A stretch of 64,000 bases of DNA from Limosilactobacillus pulli. GTDB lineage: Bacteria; Bacillota; Bacilli; Lactobacillales; Lactobacillaceae. The notes beneath the pieces are model-generated. The model made no database searches. It saw only the letters and a list, made by a program, of their open reading frames with translations, and had not been told where the DNA came from. The position numbers were made by a program, and so were the translations under genes. The first letter of the stretch is position 1, and each line of letters opens with the position of its first letter. Location: NCBI RefSeq assembly GCF_947381555.1, contig NZ_CANCWQ010000004.1, positions 1 through 64,000 on the forward strand, in the 5' to 3' direction. Below are positions 14,958 to 22,124 of the stretch, in pieces.

Positions 14958-16541
14958 TTAGTCATTATTACGGTAGACACACTGACCCTTAAACCAGGTT
15001 TCTTTTGCACGGACTTGAGTCAGCTCGTCTGCTGGTACGGTAAAGATATCCTTGTTGAGAATGACGAAATCAGCCGACTTGCCAACCTCCAGTGTTCCAT
15101 TATGAGTAAAGCCGCCAATCTCAGCTGCCCATTTGGTATAACCAAGAATGGCCTGAGGGACACTGATTGCTTCTGCTTCATTAACCACGTCATCATTGGC
15201 TGCGCGGCGTGTCACAGCTGCGTAGATACTGTAAAACGGGCTGTCTGGTTCAGCCCATGGCGTACATGGCGCATCGGAACTTAACGTCGTCAGTGCATTG
15301 GAATTAAGCATCGATTTGATTCGATAGGCCTGCTTGAACTGCTCGGGAGTCAGGTAGGTACGATATGACTCGTCTTCAGCAAAGAAAAAGATTGGCTGCG
15401 TAGAAAGTCCATAGTGCATCTTAGCGTGATTGATTTGATCAAACATCTGATCGCTCAGCAACGAGGCATGTTCGATTCGAATCGAAGGCATGTCATCCAG
15501 CCATGGCTCCATATTGCAGGTTGTATCCAAAACCAGCTGAATTGCTGCATCGCCCATTGCATGAATGGCCGCCTGCAGATGATGCTTTTTGGCAAATTCA
15601 ACCGCAGTTTTTAGCTTCGCCTGATTGGTCAACAAGACACCGCGCTTGCCGGATGGGTAAGGAATCGAATTATCTGCAGTCTCACCAGAGATGCTGCCAT
15701 CCATAAAGATCTTGATACCGGCGACTCTTAGCTGATCGTTGCCAACTGGTTCCAGACTTTGACCTGGATCCAGCTCATCATATACATAATAAATCGAAGC
15801 GCGTGGAGTAAAACCTCGTTTAACGGCATCTTGATAAAGCTGCAGCGTGGTGTATGGCTTTAAGCGTCCCATCATCTCACCGATGGCTACAATGCCGTTT
15901 TTAAGATAGTGCGTTGAACTGTTGACCATATTTTGGACATCGCCGGCATAGCTTTGAGCCGATTTGGCACGAATCAGCAGCTGACTGGCAGCTACCTCGC
16001 GCATAAAACCATTGGGACGCCCATCGGCAAAGTGCTCAATCTTACCACCCTTGGGATCCGGCGTATCTTTATCAATGCCAGCTAGTTCCAAGGCTTTAGA
16101 ATTGCCGACCGATGAGTGACAATCAGACCGATAGATGAAAATTGGCTGTTCAGTCGTAACCTGATCAAGATCATCAACGGTTGGTGAGCAGTGCTCAGCT
16201 AATTTGGTTTCATCAAATCCCCAGCCTTCGATCCAGACATCGGGTCCTTGACCAAGCTGTGGCGACTGTTTGAGTGCAGTGATCATTTCTTTGATGCTGT
16301 TGACATTGGGTGGCGTGCAGGCCGTACCATGAAGAGCATCGGCAATATATTTTGGATGGGTATGACAGTCAATTAAGCCTGGCAAAACGGTCTGCTGATG
16401 CAGATCAATGGCGTCTGGATCATCAATCTGATCAGTCTGGCCAATCCAACTGATGCGGCCGTCTTTGACTTTAAAGGCAGTAGTAAAATCAGTCTCGCTG
16501 GTACCGACAAAGATCTTGCCGTTGACAAAGGTTTGTTCCAT
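14958..16541 (-). CDS. YtcJ-like metal-dependent amidohydrolase
   Basis: A 527-residue member of the amidohydrolase superfamily (Amidohydro_3/YtcJ type). An N-terminal beta-sandwich (1-50) precedes the TIM barrel, which opens with VLPGLIDCHTHP, the HxH metal motif at His60/His62. Later ligands appear in RSDCHSSVGN, AIHAMGDAA and IRIEHAS, and the barrel Asp lies in LSSDAPCTPW. The family hydrolyses N-acyl or amide bonds; the physiological substrate is usually unknown and is here too. No signal peptide. ATG 16541 has GGAGGAAAC upstream. Divergent from adhP. Confidence 0.87.
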   Translation of the reverse strand: MEQTFVNGKIFVGTSETDFTTAFKVKDGRISWIGQTDQIDDPDAIDLHQQTVLPGLIDCHTHPKYIADALHGTACTPPNVNSIKEMITALKQSPQLGQGPDVWIEGWGFDETKLAEHCSPTVDDLDQVTTEQPIFIYRSDCHSSVGNSKALELAGIDKDTPDPKGGKIEHFADGRPNGFMREVAASQLLIRAKSAQSYAGDVQNMVNSSTHYLKNGIVAIGEMMGRLKPYTTLQLYQDAVKRGFTPRASIYYVYDELDPGQSLEPVGNDQLRVAGIKIFMDGSISGETADNSIPYPSGKRGVLLTNQAKLKTAVEFAKKHHLQAAIHAMGDAAIQLVLDTTCNMEPWLDDMPSIRIEHASLLSDQMFDQINHAKMHYGLSTQPIFFFAEDESYRTYLTPEQFKQAYRIKSMLNSNALTTLSSDAPCTPWAEPDSPFYSIYAAVTRRAANDDVVNEAEAISVPQAILGYTKWAAEIGGFTHNGTLEVGKSADFVILNKDIFTVPADELTQVRAKETWFKGQCVYRNND

Positions 16542-16754
16542 GATTGTTTCCTCCGTATCATTTTTGGTAGCGGTAACATTATAATAATCCGCTTATTGAA
16601 CTGAGACAACCAACGAAAATTAAAACTGGATATTAATGGTAATTATGTCTATAAAATCAATCGTAGCATCTTGCCGATTTATACTTTTTAACCATCTTGA
16701 AAGCCTTTGCTTATTTTTGATAAGTGTATATCTGCACAAATCAAAAATAATTTT

Positions 16755-16849
16755 GAAAGTGCTTTAGGTAGCTGTAAACGCCTTGATTACGCCTAAATAG
16801 CCACTTTCTAATTAAATGGTCTAGTTTAAATGTGCAAACATTCACTTTC
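16755..16849 (+). promoter_or_regulatory. Inverted GAAAGTG/CACTTTC repeats upstream of adhP
   Basis: The 379-base gap 16542-16920 has no gene I can support. It contains GAAAGTGCTTTAGG (16755-16768) and its imperfect inverse CCTAAATAGCCACTTTC (16792-16808), then a third CACTTTC at 16843-16849. A possible -10 (TAAGAT, about 16868-16873) follows. The placement suggests regulator sites for adhP. It does not match the Rex consensus TTGTGAANNNNTTCACAA. Confidence 0.4.
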
Positions 16850-16920
16850 CAAATGGAGCTGAATCTGCTAAGATAGTGGCTGTAAAGGAAATCTAATGAT
16901 TGCAAAGGAGATTTTGCTCT

Positions 16921-17943
16921 ATGAAAGCTGCTGTTATTCGTGAAAACTGTGATGGTTTCGTTGACGTCAAGGATGTAACGCTGCGTGACCTGAAGCCAGG
17001 TGAAGCACTGGTTGACATGGAATACTGTGGTCTTTGCCACACTGACCTGCACGTTGCTGCTGGTGACTTTGGCAAGAAGCCTGGTACGATCATCGGTCAC
17101 GAAGGTGTTGGCCGTGTATCCAAGGTTGCTCCTGGCGTTACCAGCCTGAAAGTCGGCGACCGGGTATCCATCGCTTGGTTCTTCAAGGGCTGTGGTCACT
17201 GTGAATACTGTCTGACTGGCCGTGAAACGCTTTGCCGCAACGTTCTGAACGCCGGCTACACTGCTGATGGTGCCATGGCTGAACAATGCATCGTACCTGC
17301 TGACTATGCAGTTAAGGTACCAGAAGGCCTGGACCCAGTAGAGGCTACTTCTCTGACTTGTGCCGGTGTTACGATGTACAAGGCTCTGAAGGTTTCCGGC
17401 ATCAAGCCAGGTCAATGGGTATCAATCGTTGGTGCTGGTGGTCTGGGTAACCTGGGTATCCAATTTGCTCACAACGTATTTGGTGCTCACGTTGTTGCCG
17501 TTGACGGTAACCCTGACAAGCTGGAAGCTGCCAAGAAGGAAGGCGCTGAAGTCCTGATCAACCGTCACGACGGCAATGTTGACGAACAGATCCAAGAAAA
17601 GGTTGGCGGCGTTCACGCAGCTGTTGTTACGGCCGTTACGCCAGCTGCCTTTGACCAAGCTGTTGACTCTCTGCGTCCAGATGGCAAGCTGGTTGCCGTT
17701 GCCCTGCCAAAGGGTGACATGCAATTGAACATTGCTAAGACGGTTCTGGATGGGATCGTAGTTGCCGGTTCTCTGGTTGGTACTCGTCAAGACTTGGCTG
17801 AATGTTTCCAATTCGGTGCTGAAGGCAAGGTTCACCCAATCGTTAAGACTCGCAAGCTGGAAGAAATCAACGATATGATTCAAGAACTGAAGGACAACAA
17901 AGTGGTTGGCCGGAACGTCGTTGACTTCGTTCACAACAAGTAA
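16921..17943 (+). CDS. adhP: Zinc-dependent alcohol dehydrogenase
   Basis: A 340-residue medium-chain dehydrogenase that interconverts primary alcohols and aldehydes with NAD(H), in fermentation presumably reducing acetaldehyde to ethanol. Catalytic zinc ligands lie in YCGLCHTDLH and the GHEGVG block; the structural zinc site is CGHCEYCLTGRETLC; the Rossmann motif is GAGGLGNLG. Codon use is strongly biased, like that of the ribosomal genes, implying high expression. The frame is open to TTG 16900, but ATG 16921 follows AAAGGAG at about 11 bases. Confidence 0.93.
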   Translation: MKAAVIRENCDGFVDVKDVTLRDLKPGEALVDMEYCGLCHTDLHVAAGDFGKKPGTIIGHEGVGRVSKVAPGVTSLKVGDRVSIAWFFKGCGHCEYCLTGRETLCRNVLNAGYTADGAMAEQCIVPADYAVKVPEGLDPVEATSLTCAGVTMYKALKVSGIKPGQWVSIVGAGGLGNLGIQFAHNVFGAHVVAVDGNPDKLEAAKKEGAEVLINRHDGNVDEQIQEKVGGVHAAVVTAVTPAAFDQAVDSLRPDGKLVAVALPKGDMQLNIAKTVLDGIVVAGSLVGTRQDLAECFQFGAEGKVHPIVKTRKLEEINDMIQELKDNKVVGRNVVDFVHNK

Positions 17944-17987
17944 TCGAATAATGGCTGGGATAAGCAGTTCCTGGCAATCCTAAAAAT

Positions 17988-18026
17988 AAGGTTCACCGCT
18001 GTTTTAATAGCGGTGGACTTTTTTGA
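17988..18026 (+). terminator. Terminator of adhP
   Basis: AAGGTTCACCGCT (17988-18000) pairs with AGCGGTGGACTTT (18009-18021), 13 positions with two G-U, followed by T residues. Confidence 0.9.
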
Positions 18027-18056
18027 TTCTTTCGCCCAGATATTTTCAAGTATATA

Positions 18057-18085
18057 TGGTAGAATTAAGGTCAATATTAGTCAGA
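18057..18085 (+). promoter_or_regulatory. ctsR promoter with CtsR operator
   Basis: Extended -10 TGG-TAGAAT (18057-18065), overlapped by GGTCAATATTAGTCAGA (18069-18085), which fits the CtsR heptad direct repeat GGTCAAANNN-GGTCAAA family site. Autorepression relieved on heat shock is the known behaviour of this family. Confidence 0.8.
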
Positions 18086-18107
18086 TGAAGAACGAGGGGG
18101 CGAAACT

Positions 18108-18575
18108 TTGGAAGACCGCAGTATATCAGATGTTATTGAGGCATACCTCAAAGAGATTCTTGGTAACTCAGAACAGATTGAAATTCGTCGCTCGGAGGTT
18201 GCCAATCATTTTGACGTGGTACCTTCACAGATCAATTATGTAATTAAGACTCGCTTTACTCTGCAGAATGGCTATCTGGTGCAAAGCAAGCGTGGCGGTG
18301 GCGGCTATATCCGGATTGAGCGCATTAATCTACTGGATGATGTTGACGTCTTGGATATGCTGATCAATGCGATTGGTGATTCGATCAGTGAACGCGATGC
18401 CTTCGATGTCATTAGAACCTTATATGAAGAAAAAGTCGTTACACGACGCGAGGGTGATCTGATGATGGTGATGGTTGCCAAACAGACCTTGAAACTGGAT
18501 AGTCGGGTTAAGGAAAATCAGCTGCGGGCTCGGGTCCTAACCTCGCTGCTGAACCGACTGCGTTTTGAAAGCTAG
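18108..18575 (+). CDS. ctsR: Transcriptional repressor CtsR
   Basis: A 155-residue repressor of class III heat-shock genes in Firmicutes. The N-terminal winged helix holds IRRSEVANHFDVVPSQINYVIKTRF, and the beta-wing RGGGGYIRI carries the glycine-rich tip that senses heat. The C-terminal dimer domain follows. The start is TTG 18108, eight bases after GAGGGGG. Its own operator sits in the promoter, and clpC follows 21 bases later in the same operon. mcsA and mcsB, present between ctsR and clpC in Bacillus, are absent as usual in lactobacilli. Confidence 0.95.
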   Translation: MEDRSISDVIEAYLKEILGNSEQIEIRRSEVANHFDVVPSQINYVIKTRFTLQNGYLVQSKRGGGGYIRIERINLLDDVDVLDMLINAIGDSISERDAFDVIRTLYEEKVVTRREGDLMMVMVAKQTLKLDSRVKENQLRARVLTSLLNRLRFES

Positions 18576-18596
18576 AGAGAAAGAGACGGTGATTTA

Positions 18597-21095
18597 ATGG
18601 ACAATAATTCATACACCCGAAGTGCACAAAACGTTTTGCAGATTGCCCAAGAACAGGCACATTACTTTAAGCATCAGGCCGTGGGGACCGAACATCTGCT
18701 GCTGGCTTTGAGTATGGTTTCCAATAGTATTGCCGGCCGTGTTTTAAGTCAATTCAACATTACCAGTGATGACATCAGAGAAGAAATTGAAAGTCTGACC
18801 GGCTATGGCACGATGCAAGAAGTTGATCGCGATACCTACCTGCCGGACTCACCCAAGCTGCGCAGTATTCTGGCACTGGCTAGCCAGATGGCACAACGAC
18901 TGCAGGCTCCTCAGATTGGCACTGAGCATTTATTGCTGGCACTTTTGAGTGATGACGCAATTTTGTCGTCACGAATTTTGAACAATCTAGACGTCAACCC
19001 TAAGCAGGCGCGGCGGATTCTGTTAAGACGATTGGGAATTGCTGAAAATCAGCAGCGACGTGCGCCAAGGCGACGTCCAAGTGAAGACGATAGCAGTGAT
19101 GGTGAGGTTCAGGGGACGCCAACGCTGGATAAGCTGGCGCGCGATCTTACTCAGATTGCGCGTGGTGGCGGCATGGATCCGGTAGTTGGCCGTGATCGTG
19201 AAATTAAACGAGTCATTCAGATTCTCAGTCGGCGAACCAAAAACAACCCAGTTCTGATTGGTGAGCCTGGGGTTGGTAAAACAGCGATTGTTGAAGGCCT
19301 TGCTGAACGGATCGTAGCCGGTCGGGTTCCCGAAGAGCTGGCTGATAAACGACTGATGATGCTGGATATGGGATCTTTGGTTGCCGGTACCAAGTATCGT
19401 GGTGAGTTTGAGGATCGCCTGAAAAAAATCATTAACGAGATTTACCATGATGGTCATGTGATTTTATTCATCGATGAACTGCATACCTTGGTTGGAGCTG
19501 GTGGTGCCGAAGGGGCAATTGATGCCTCAAACATCTTAAAGCCAGCCCTGGCCCGTGGTGAACTGCAGACGATCGGGGCTACGACGCTTGATGAGTATCA
19601 AAAATACATTGAATCAGACGCAGCCTTAGAACGACGTTTTGCTACGGTTCAAGTCGAAGAGCCGACTGCAGAAGATGCATTAAAGATTCTAAAAGGTCTG
19701 CGGCCAAAATATGAGGAGCATCATCATGTCAAAGTTGACGATGAGGCACTTGAAGCAGCCGTTAAACTGTCGACGCGCTATCTGACGAGTCGTTTTCTAC
19801 CGGACAAGGCCATTGATTTAATGGACGAGGCGGCAGCCATGGTCCGGATTGAGGCTGAAGAAAAGACGTCGCCCCTGGCAGGTGAGCAAGCCAAGCTGCG
19901 TCAGTTGGGTGAAGAAAAAGAACAGGCCATCGAGCAGCAAAACTTTGATCGAGCGGCTCAACTCAGGCAGGCCGAATTAACCATCAAGGCCCGGTTGGCT
20001 GAGGAAGAAAAGCGACGTCAAGAGCAGGCTGACCAATATCAGCTGCATGTTGGCGCCGAAGACATCGCTAAGGTAGTTGCGGAATGGACGGGTGTGCCAT
20101 TGACGCAACTGCAGAAATCAGAAAGCGACCGTTTGATCAATCTGGAACACGTGCTGCATCAGCGCGTGATTGGTCAAGACGAGGCCGTTTCTGCGATTGC
20201 ACGCTCAATTCGACGGGCACGCAGCGGGCTTAAGGATCCCAACCGTCCCATTGGTTCATTTATGTTCCTTGGTCCTACTGGTGTCGGCAAGACTGAATTG
20301 GCTAAGGCATTGGCAGAAGCGATGTTTGGTTCGGAAAACAACATGATTCGCGTTGACATGTCTGAATATATGGAAAAATACAGCGTCAGTCGTTTGATTG
20401 GCGCAGCACCTGGCTATGTCGGCTATGATGAGGGTGGCCAGTTGACAGAAAAGGTTCGTCAGCATCCATACAGTGTCGTATTGCTTGATGAGGCCGAAAA
20501 AGCTCATCCAGACGTATTCAATCTGTTGCTGCAGGTTTTAGATGACGGCTATCTGACGGATTCTAAAGGGCGGCGCGTAGATTTCCGCAATACGATTTTG
20601 ATTATGACTTCCAACCTGGGGGCAACACAGCTGCAAGACGAAAAGCAGGTTGGCTTTGGTGCTTCGGATATGGCTCATGATTATCAGGCAATGTCGTCTG
20701 CCATCAAACAGCAGTTGAAGCTGCATTTTAGACCCGAATTCTTGAACCGAATCGATGAAACGGTAATCTTCCATTCATTGAATGAAAAAGAACTGCACCA
20801 GATTGTCAAGCTTTTGGCCGGTAAGGTCACGAAACGGATTGCTGAACGTGATATTAAGCTGCGCTTTACGCCGGGGGCAATTGACGTGATTGCCAAAGCT
20901 GGCTATGATCCCGAATACGGAGCACGTCCATTGCGGCGCGCCTTGCAAAATCTGGTTGAAGATCCGCTTAGTGAGGCTCTGCTGGCCGGCTCGGTTCAAG
21001 GCGGCGATGAGGTTGTGATTGGATCGCATCAAGGCAAGATTACCCTTAAGGATAAGCGCGGGGATGCCAAACCGGAATTGATTGCGTTGCCTTAA
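18597..21095 (+). CDS. clpC: ATP-dependent Clp protease ATPase subunit ClpC
   Basis: An 832-residue Hsp100 unfoldase that feeds substrates to ClpP. Two Clp_N repeats (about 1-145), AAA-1 with GEPGVGKT, a middle region containing a UVR-like segment (QAIEQQNFDRAAQLRQAEL, about 440-460), and AAA-2 with GPTGVGKT, both with Walker B acids (LFIDELH; LLDEAEK). A ClpP-docking loop (VGFGAS region, about 685-690) is present. Controlled by CtsR through the shared promoter; ribosome site GAGACGGTG. Confidence 0.95.
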   Translation: MDNNSYTRSAQNVLQIAQEQAHYFKHQAVGTEHLLLALSMVSNSIAGRVLSQFNITSDDIREEIESLTGYGTMQEVDRDTYLPDSPKLRSILALASQMAQRLQAPQIGTEHLLLALLSDDAILSSRILNNLDVNPKQARRILLRRLGIAENQQRRAPRRRPSEDDSSDGEVQGTPTLDKLARDLTQIARGGGMDPVVGRDREIKRVIQILSRRTKNNPVLIGEPGVGKTAIVEGLAERIVAGRVPEELADKRLMMLDMGSLVAGTKYRGEFEDRLKKIINEIYHDGHVILFIDELHTLVGAGGAEGAIDASNILKPALARGELQTIGATTLDEYQKYIESDAALERRFATVQVEEPTAEDALKILKGLRPKYEEHHHVKVDDEALEAAVKLSTRYLTSRFLPDKAIDLMDEAAAMVRIEAEEKTSPLAGEQAKLRQLGEEKEQAIEQQNFDRAAQLRQAELTIKARLAEEEKRRQEQADQYQLHVGAEDIAKVVAEWTGVPLTQLQKSESDRLINLEHVLHQRVIGQDEAVSAIARSIRRARSGLKDPNRPIGSFMFLGPTGVGKTELAKALAEAMFGSENNMIRVDMSEYMEKYSVSRLIGAAPGYVGYDEGGQLTEKVRQHPYSVVLLDEAEKAHPDVFNLLLQVLDDGYLTDSKGRRVDFRNTILIMTSNLGATQLQDEKQVGFGASDMAHDYQAMSSAIKQQLKLHFRPEFLNRIDETVIFHSLNEKELHQIVKLLAGKVTKRIAERDIKLRFTPGAIDVIAKAGYDPEYGARPLRRALQNLVEDPLSEALLAGSVQGGDEVVIGSHQGKITLKDKRGDAKPELIALP

Positions 21096-21137
21096 AAAAC
21101 GTTGTTCTCGATAAATAACCTGATAGACAAATCTTAA

Positions 21138-21186
21138 AAGTCATTAAATCACCATTTACCAAAATGGGATTTGGTGACTTTTATTT
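21138..21186 (+). terminator. Terminator of ctsR-clpC
   Basis: AAGTCA (21138-21143) pairs with TGACTT (21175-21180), with inner CCATTT/AAATGG and AAAT/ATTT helices, followed by TTTTATTTT. Confidence 0.75.
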
Positions 21187-21192
21187 TAGCGA

Positions 21193-21262
21193 ATTGGTAA
21201 CCCAAACTTGCAAGAACTGGCTTTTCGTGTGAGAATTACTTTGACTAATATGGGAAACCAAT
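21193..21262 (+). promoter_or_regulatory. Promoter and inverted repeat upstream of the TetR gene
   Basis: TTGCAA (21208-21213), 17-base spacer, TGT-GAGAAT (21228-21236). Arms ATTGGTAACCCA (21193-21204) and TGGGAAACCAAT (21251-21262) are inverted copies at 10 of 12 positions and bracket the promoter, as expected for an autoregulatory operator (inference). Confidence 0.4.
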
Positions 21263-21280
21263 AAGGGAGAATTTATTGAA

Positions 21281-21889
21281 ATGAAACGTGCAGAACAACT
21301 GGCAAAAACGCGCCAGGCAATCTTAAAAACCGCTACGACTCTGTTTTTGCAAAAGGGCTTTTCTGGCGCTTCAACCAGAGATATTGCCAAACAGATTGGG
21401 ATTACGCAACCAGCCTTATACCATCACTTTAATAATAAAGAAGTGCTGTACCTGGCCGTTTTAACCAACCTTTGCGGCAAGGTGCGCCAAGACATCAATA
21501 AGGTAATGCGTAAGCAACAGATCGCTCCAGAAGAACGACTATATGGCATCACCGAAGTTTTGAAAAAGCATCACCCACTCAACGTCTATGATCAGTATCA
21601 AGAAGCCAAAAGAGAGATTTCCGAAAGTGCTCAGCGCAAATTAGACATGCTGTTTATGATGGACTACATTGAACCGATTGCTGATTTCTTCAAACTGCCA
21701 GAAGTCAATCTGCGGCCAGAATTGTTGCCAAGAGAAGCTGCTGAGCTGTTCTTGGCTGATCTGGCACCGATTTTTGATTCGTTCCGGCCAATTGGCGGCC
21801 ATGCTATTTCCGAAGAGCAGCGTACCAAACTGATTTTGGACTGCATTTTACGCGGCTTGACGGTTGCTGAACCAGCCAGTGAAAAATAA
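21281..21889 (+). CDS. TetR/AcrR-family transcriptional regulator
   Basis: A 202-residue repressor-type protein. The N-terminal helix-turn-helix is canonical: QAILKTATTLFLQKGFSGAS followed by TRDIAKQIGITQPALYHHFNNKEVLY. The C-terminal helical ligand domain (about 60-200) has no recognisable relative. It stands alone between two operons with no adjacent transporter on the other strand, so targets are unknown. ATG follows AAGGGAG at about 14 bases. Confidence 0.85.
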   Translation: MKRAEQLAKTRQAILKTATTLFLQKGFSGASTRDIAKQIGITQPALYHHFNNKEVLYLAVLTNLCGKVRQDINKVMRKQQIAPEERLYGITEVLKKHHPLNVYDQYQEAKREISESAQRKLDMLFMMDYIEPIADFFKLPEVNLRPELLPREAAELFLADLAPIFDSFRPIGGHAISEEQRTKLILDCILRGLTVAEPASEK

Positions 21890-21899
21890 GAACTAAATA

Positions 21900-21928
21900 T
21901 TGACATTGGATAAGCAAACGCGTATGAT
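21900..21928 (+). promoter_or_regulatory. Strong promoter upstream of the rpoB leader
   Basis: TTGACA (21900-21905), 17-base spacer, TATGAT (21923-21928). Lies just after the tetR stop codon. Confidence 0.75.
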
Positions 21929-21934
21929 GACCAG

Positions 21935-22033
21935 TGTATGTAATTGCGAGTTCATTTGAGTTCCGTGATCTCTTGTCCATGGGATTCTTTATAAAAACCA
22001 AAGACAGCTGCCAGCTGTTTTTGGATTTTTTTT
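21935..22033 (+). ncRNA. Candidate short leader RNA or attenuator upstream of rpoB
   Basis: From the TTGACA-17-TATGAT promoter a transcript of about 100 nt would meet the hairpin CCAAAGACAGCT (21998-22009) / AGCTGTTTTTGG (22013-22024), 12 pairs with one G-U, then eight T at 22026-22033. It is either a terminated small RNA, a terminator for tetR, or an rpoB leader. A conserved Lacto-rpoB RNA motif is known in lactic acid bacteria; whether this is a member needs a covariance search. Confidence 0.5.
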
Positions 22034-22050
22034 GCCCAAAAGCAGGAATT

Positions 22051-22078
22051 TTGACTAATTGTAATCAAAATGTAATAT
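22051..22078 (+). promoter_or_regulatory. Proximal rpoB promoter
   Basis: TTGACT (22051-22056), 16-base spacer, TAATAT (22073-22078), giving a leader of about 40 nt, downstream of the terminator-like hairpin. Confidence 0.65.
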
Positions 22079-22124
22079 TACAAATTCAACTGAACTTGCC
22101 CAACAAATTTGAGAGGTGAATAGT

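Noticed and set aside
16755..16849. Rex operator for adhP
   Set aside because: The inverted repeats lack the TTGTGAA half-site; listed only as unassigned elements.
16741..17415. 224-codon minus-strand frame over the adhP 5' half and promoter region
   Set aside because: Shadow of adhP's biased codons; no family pattern and no plausible start.
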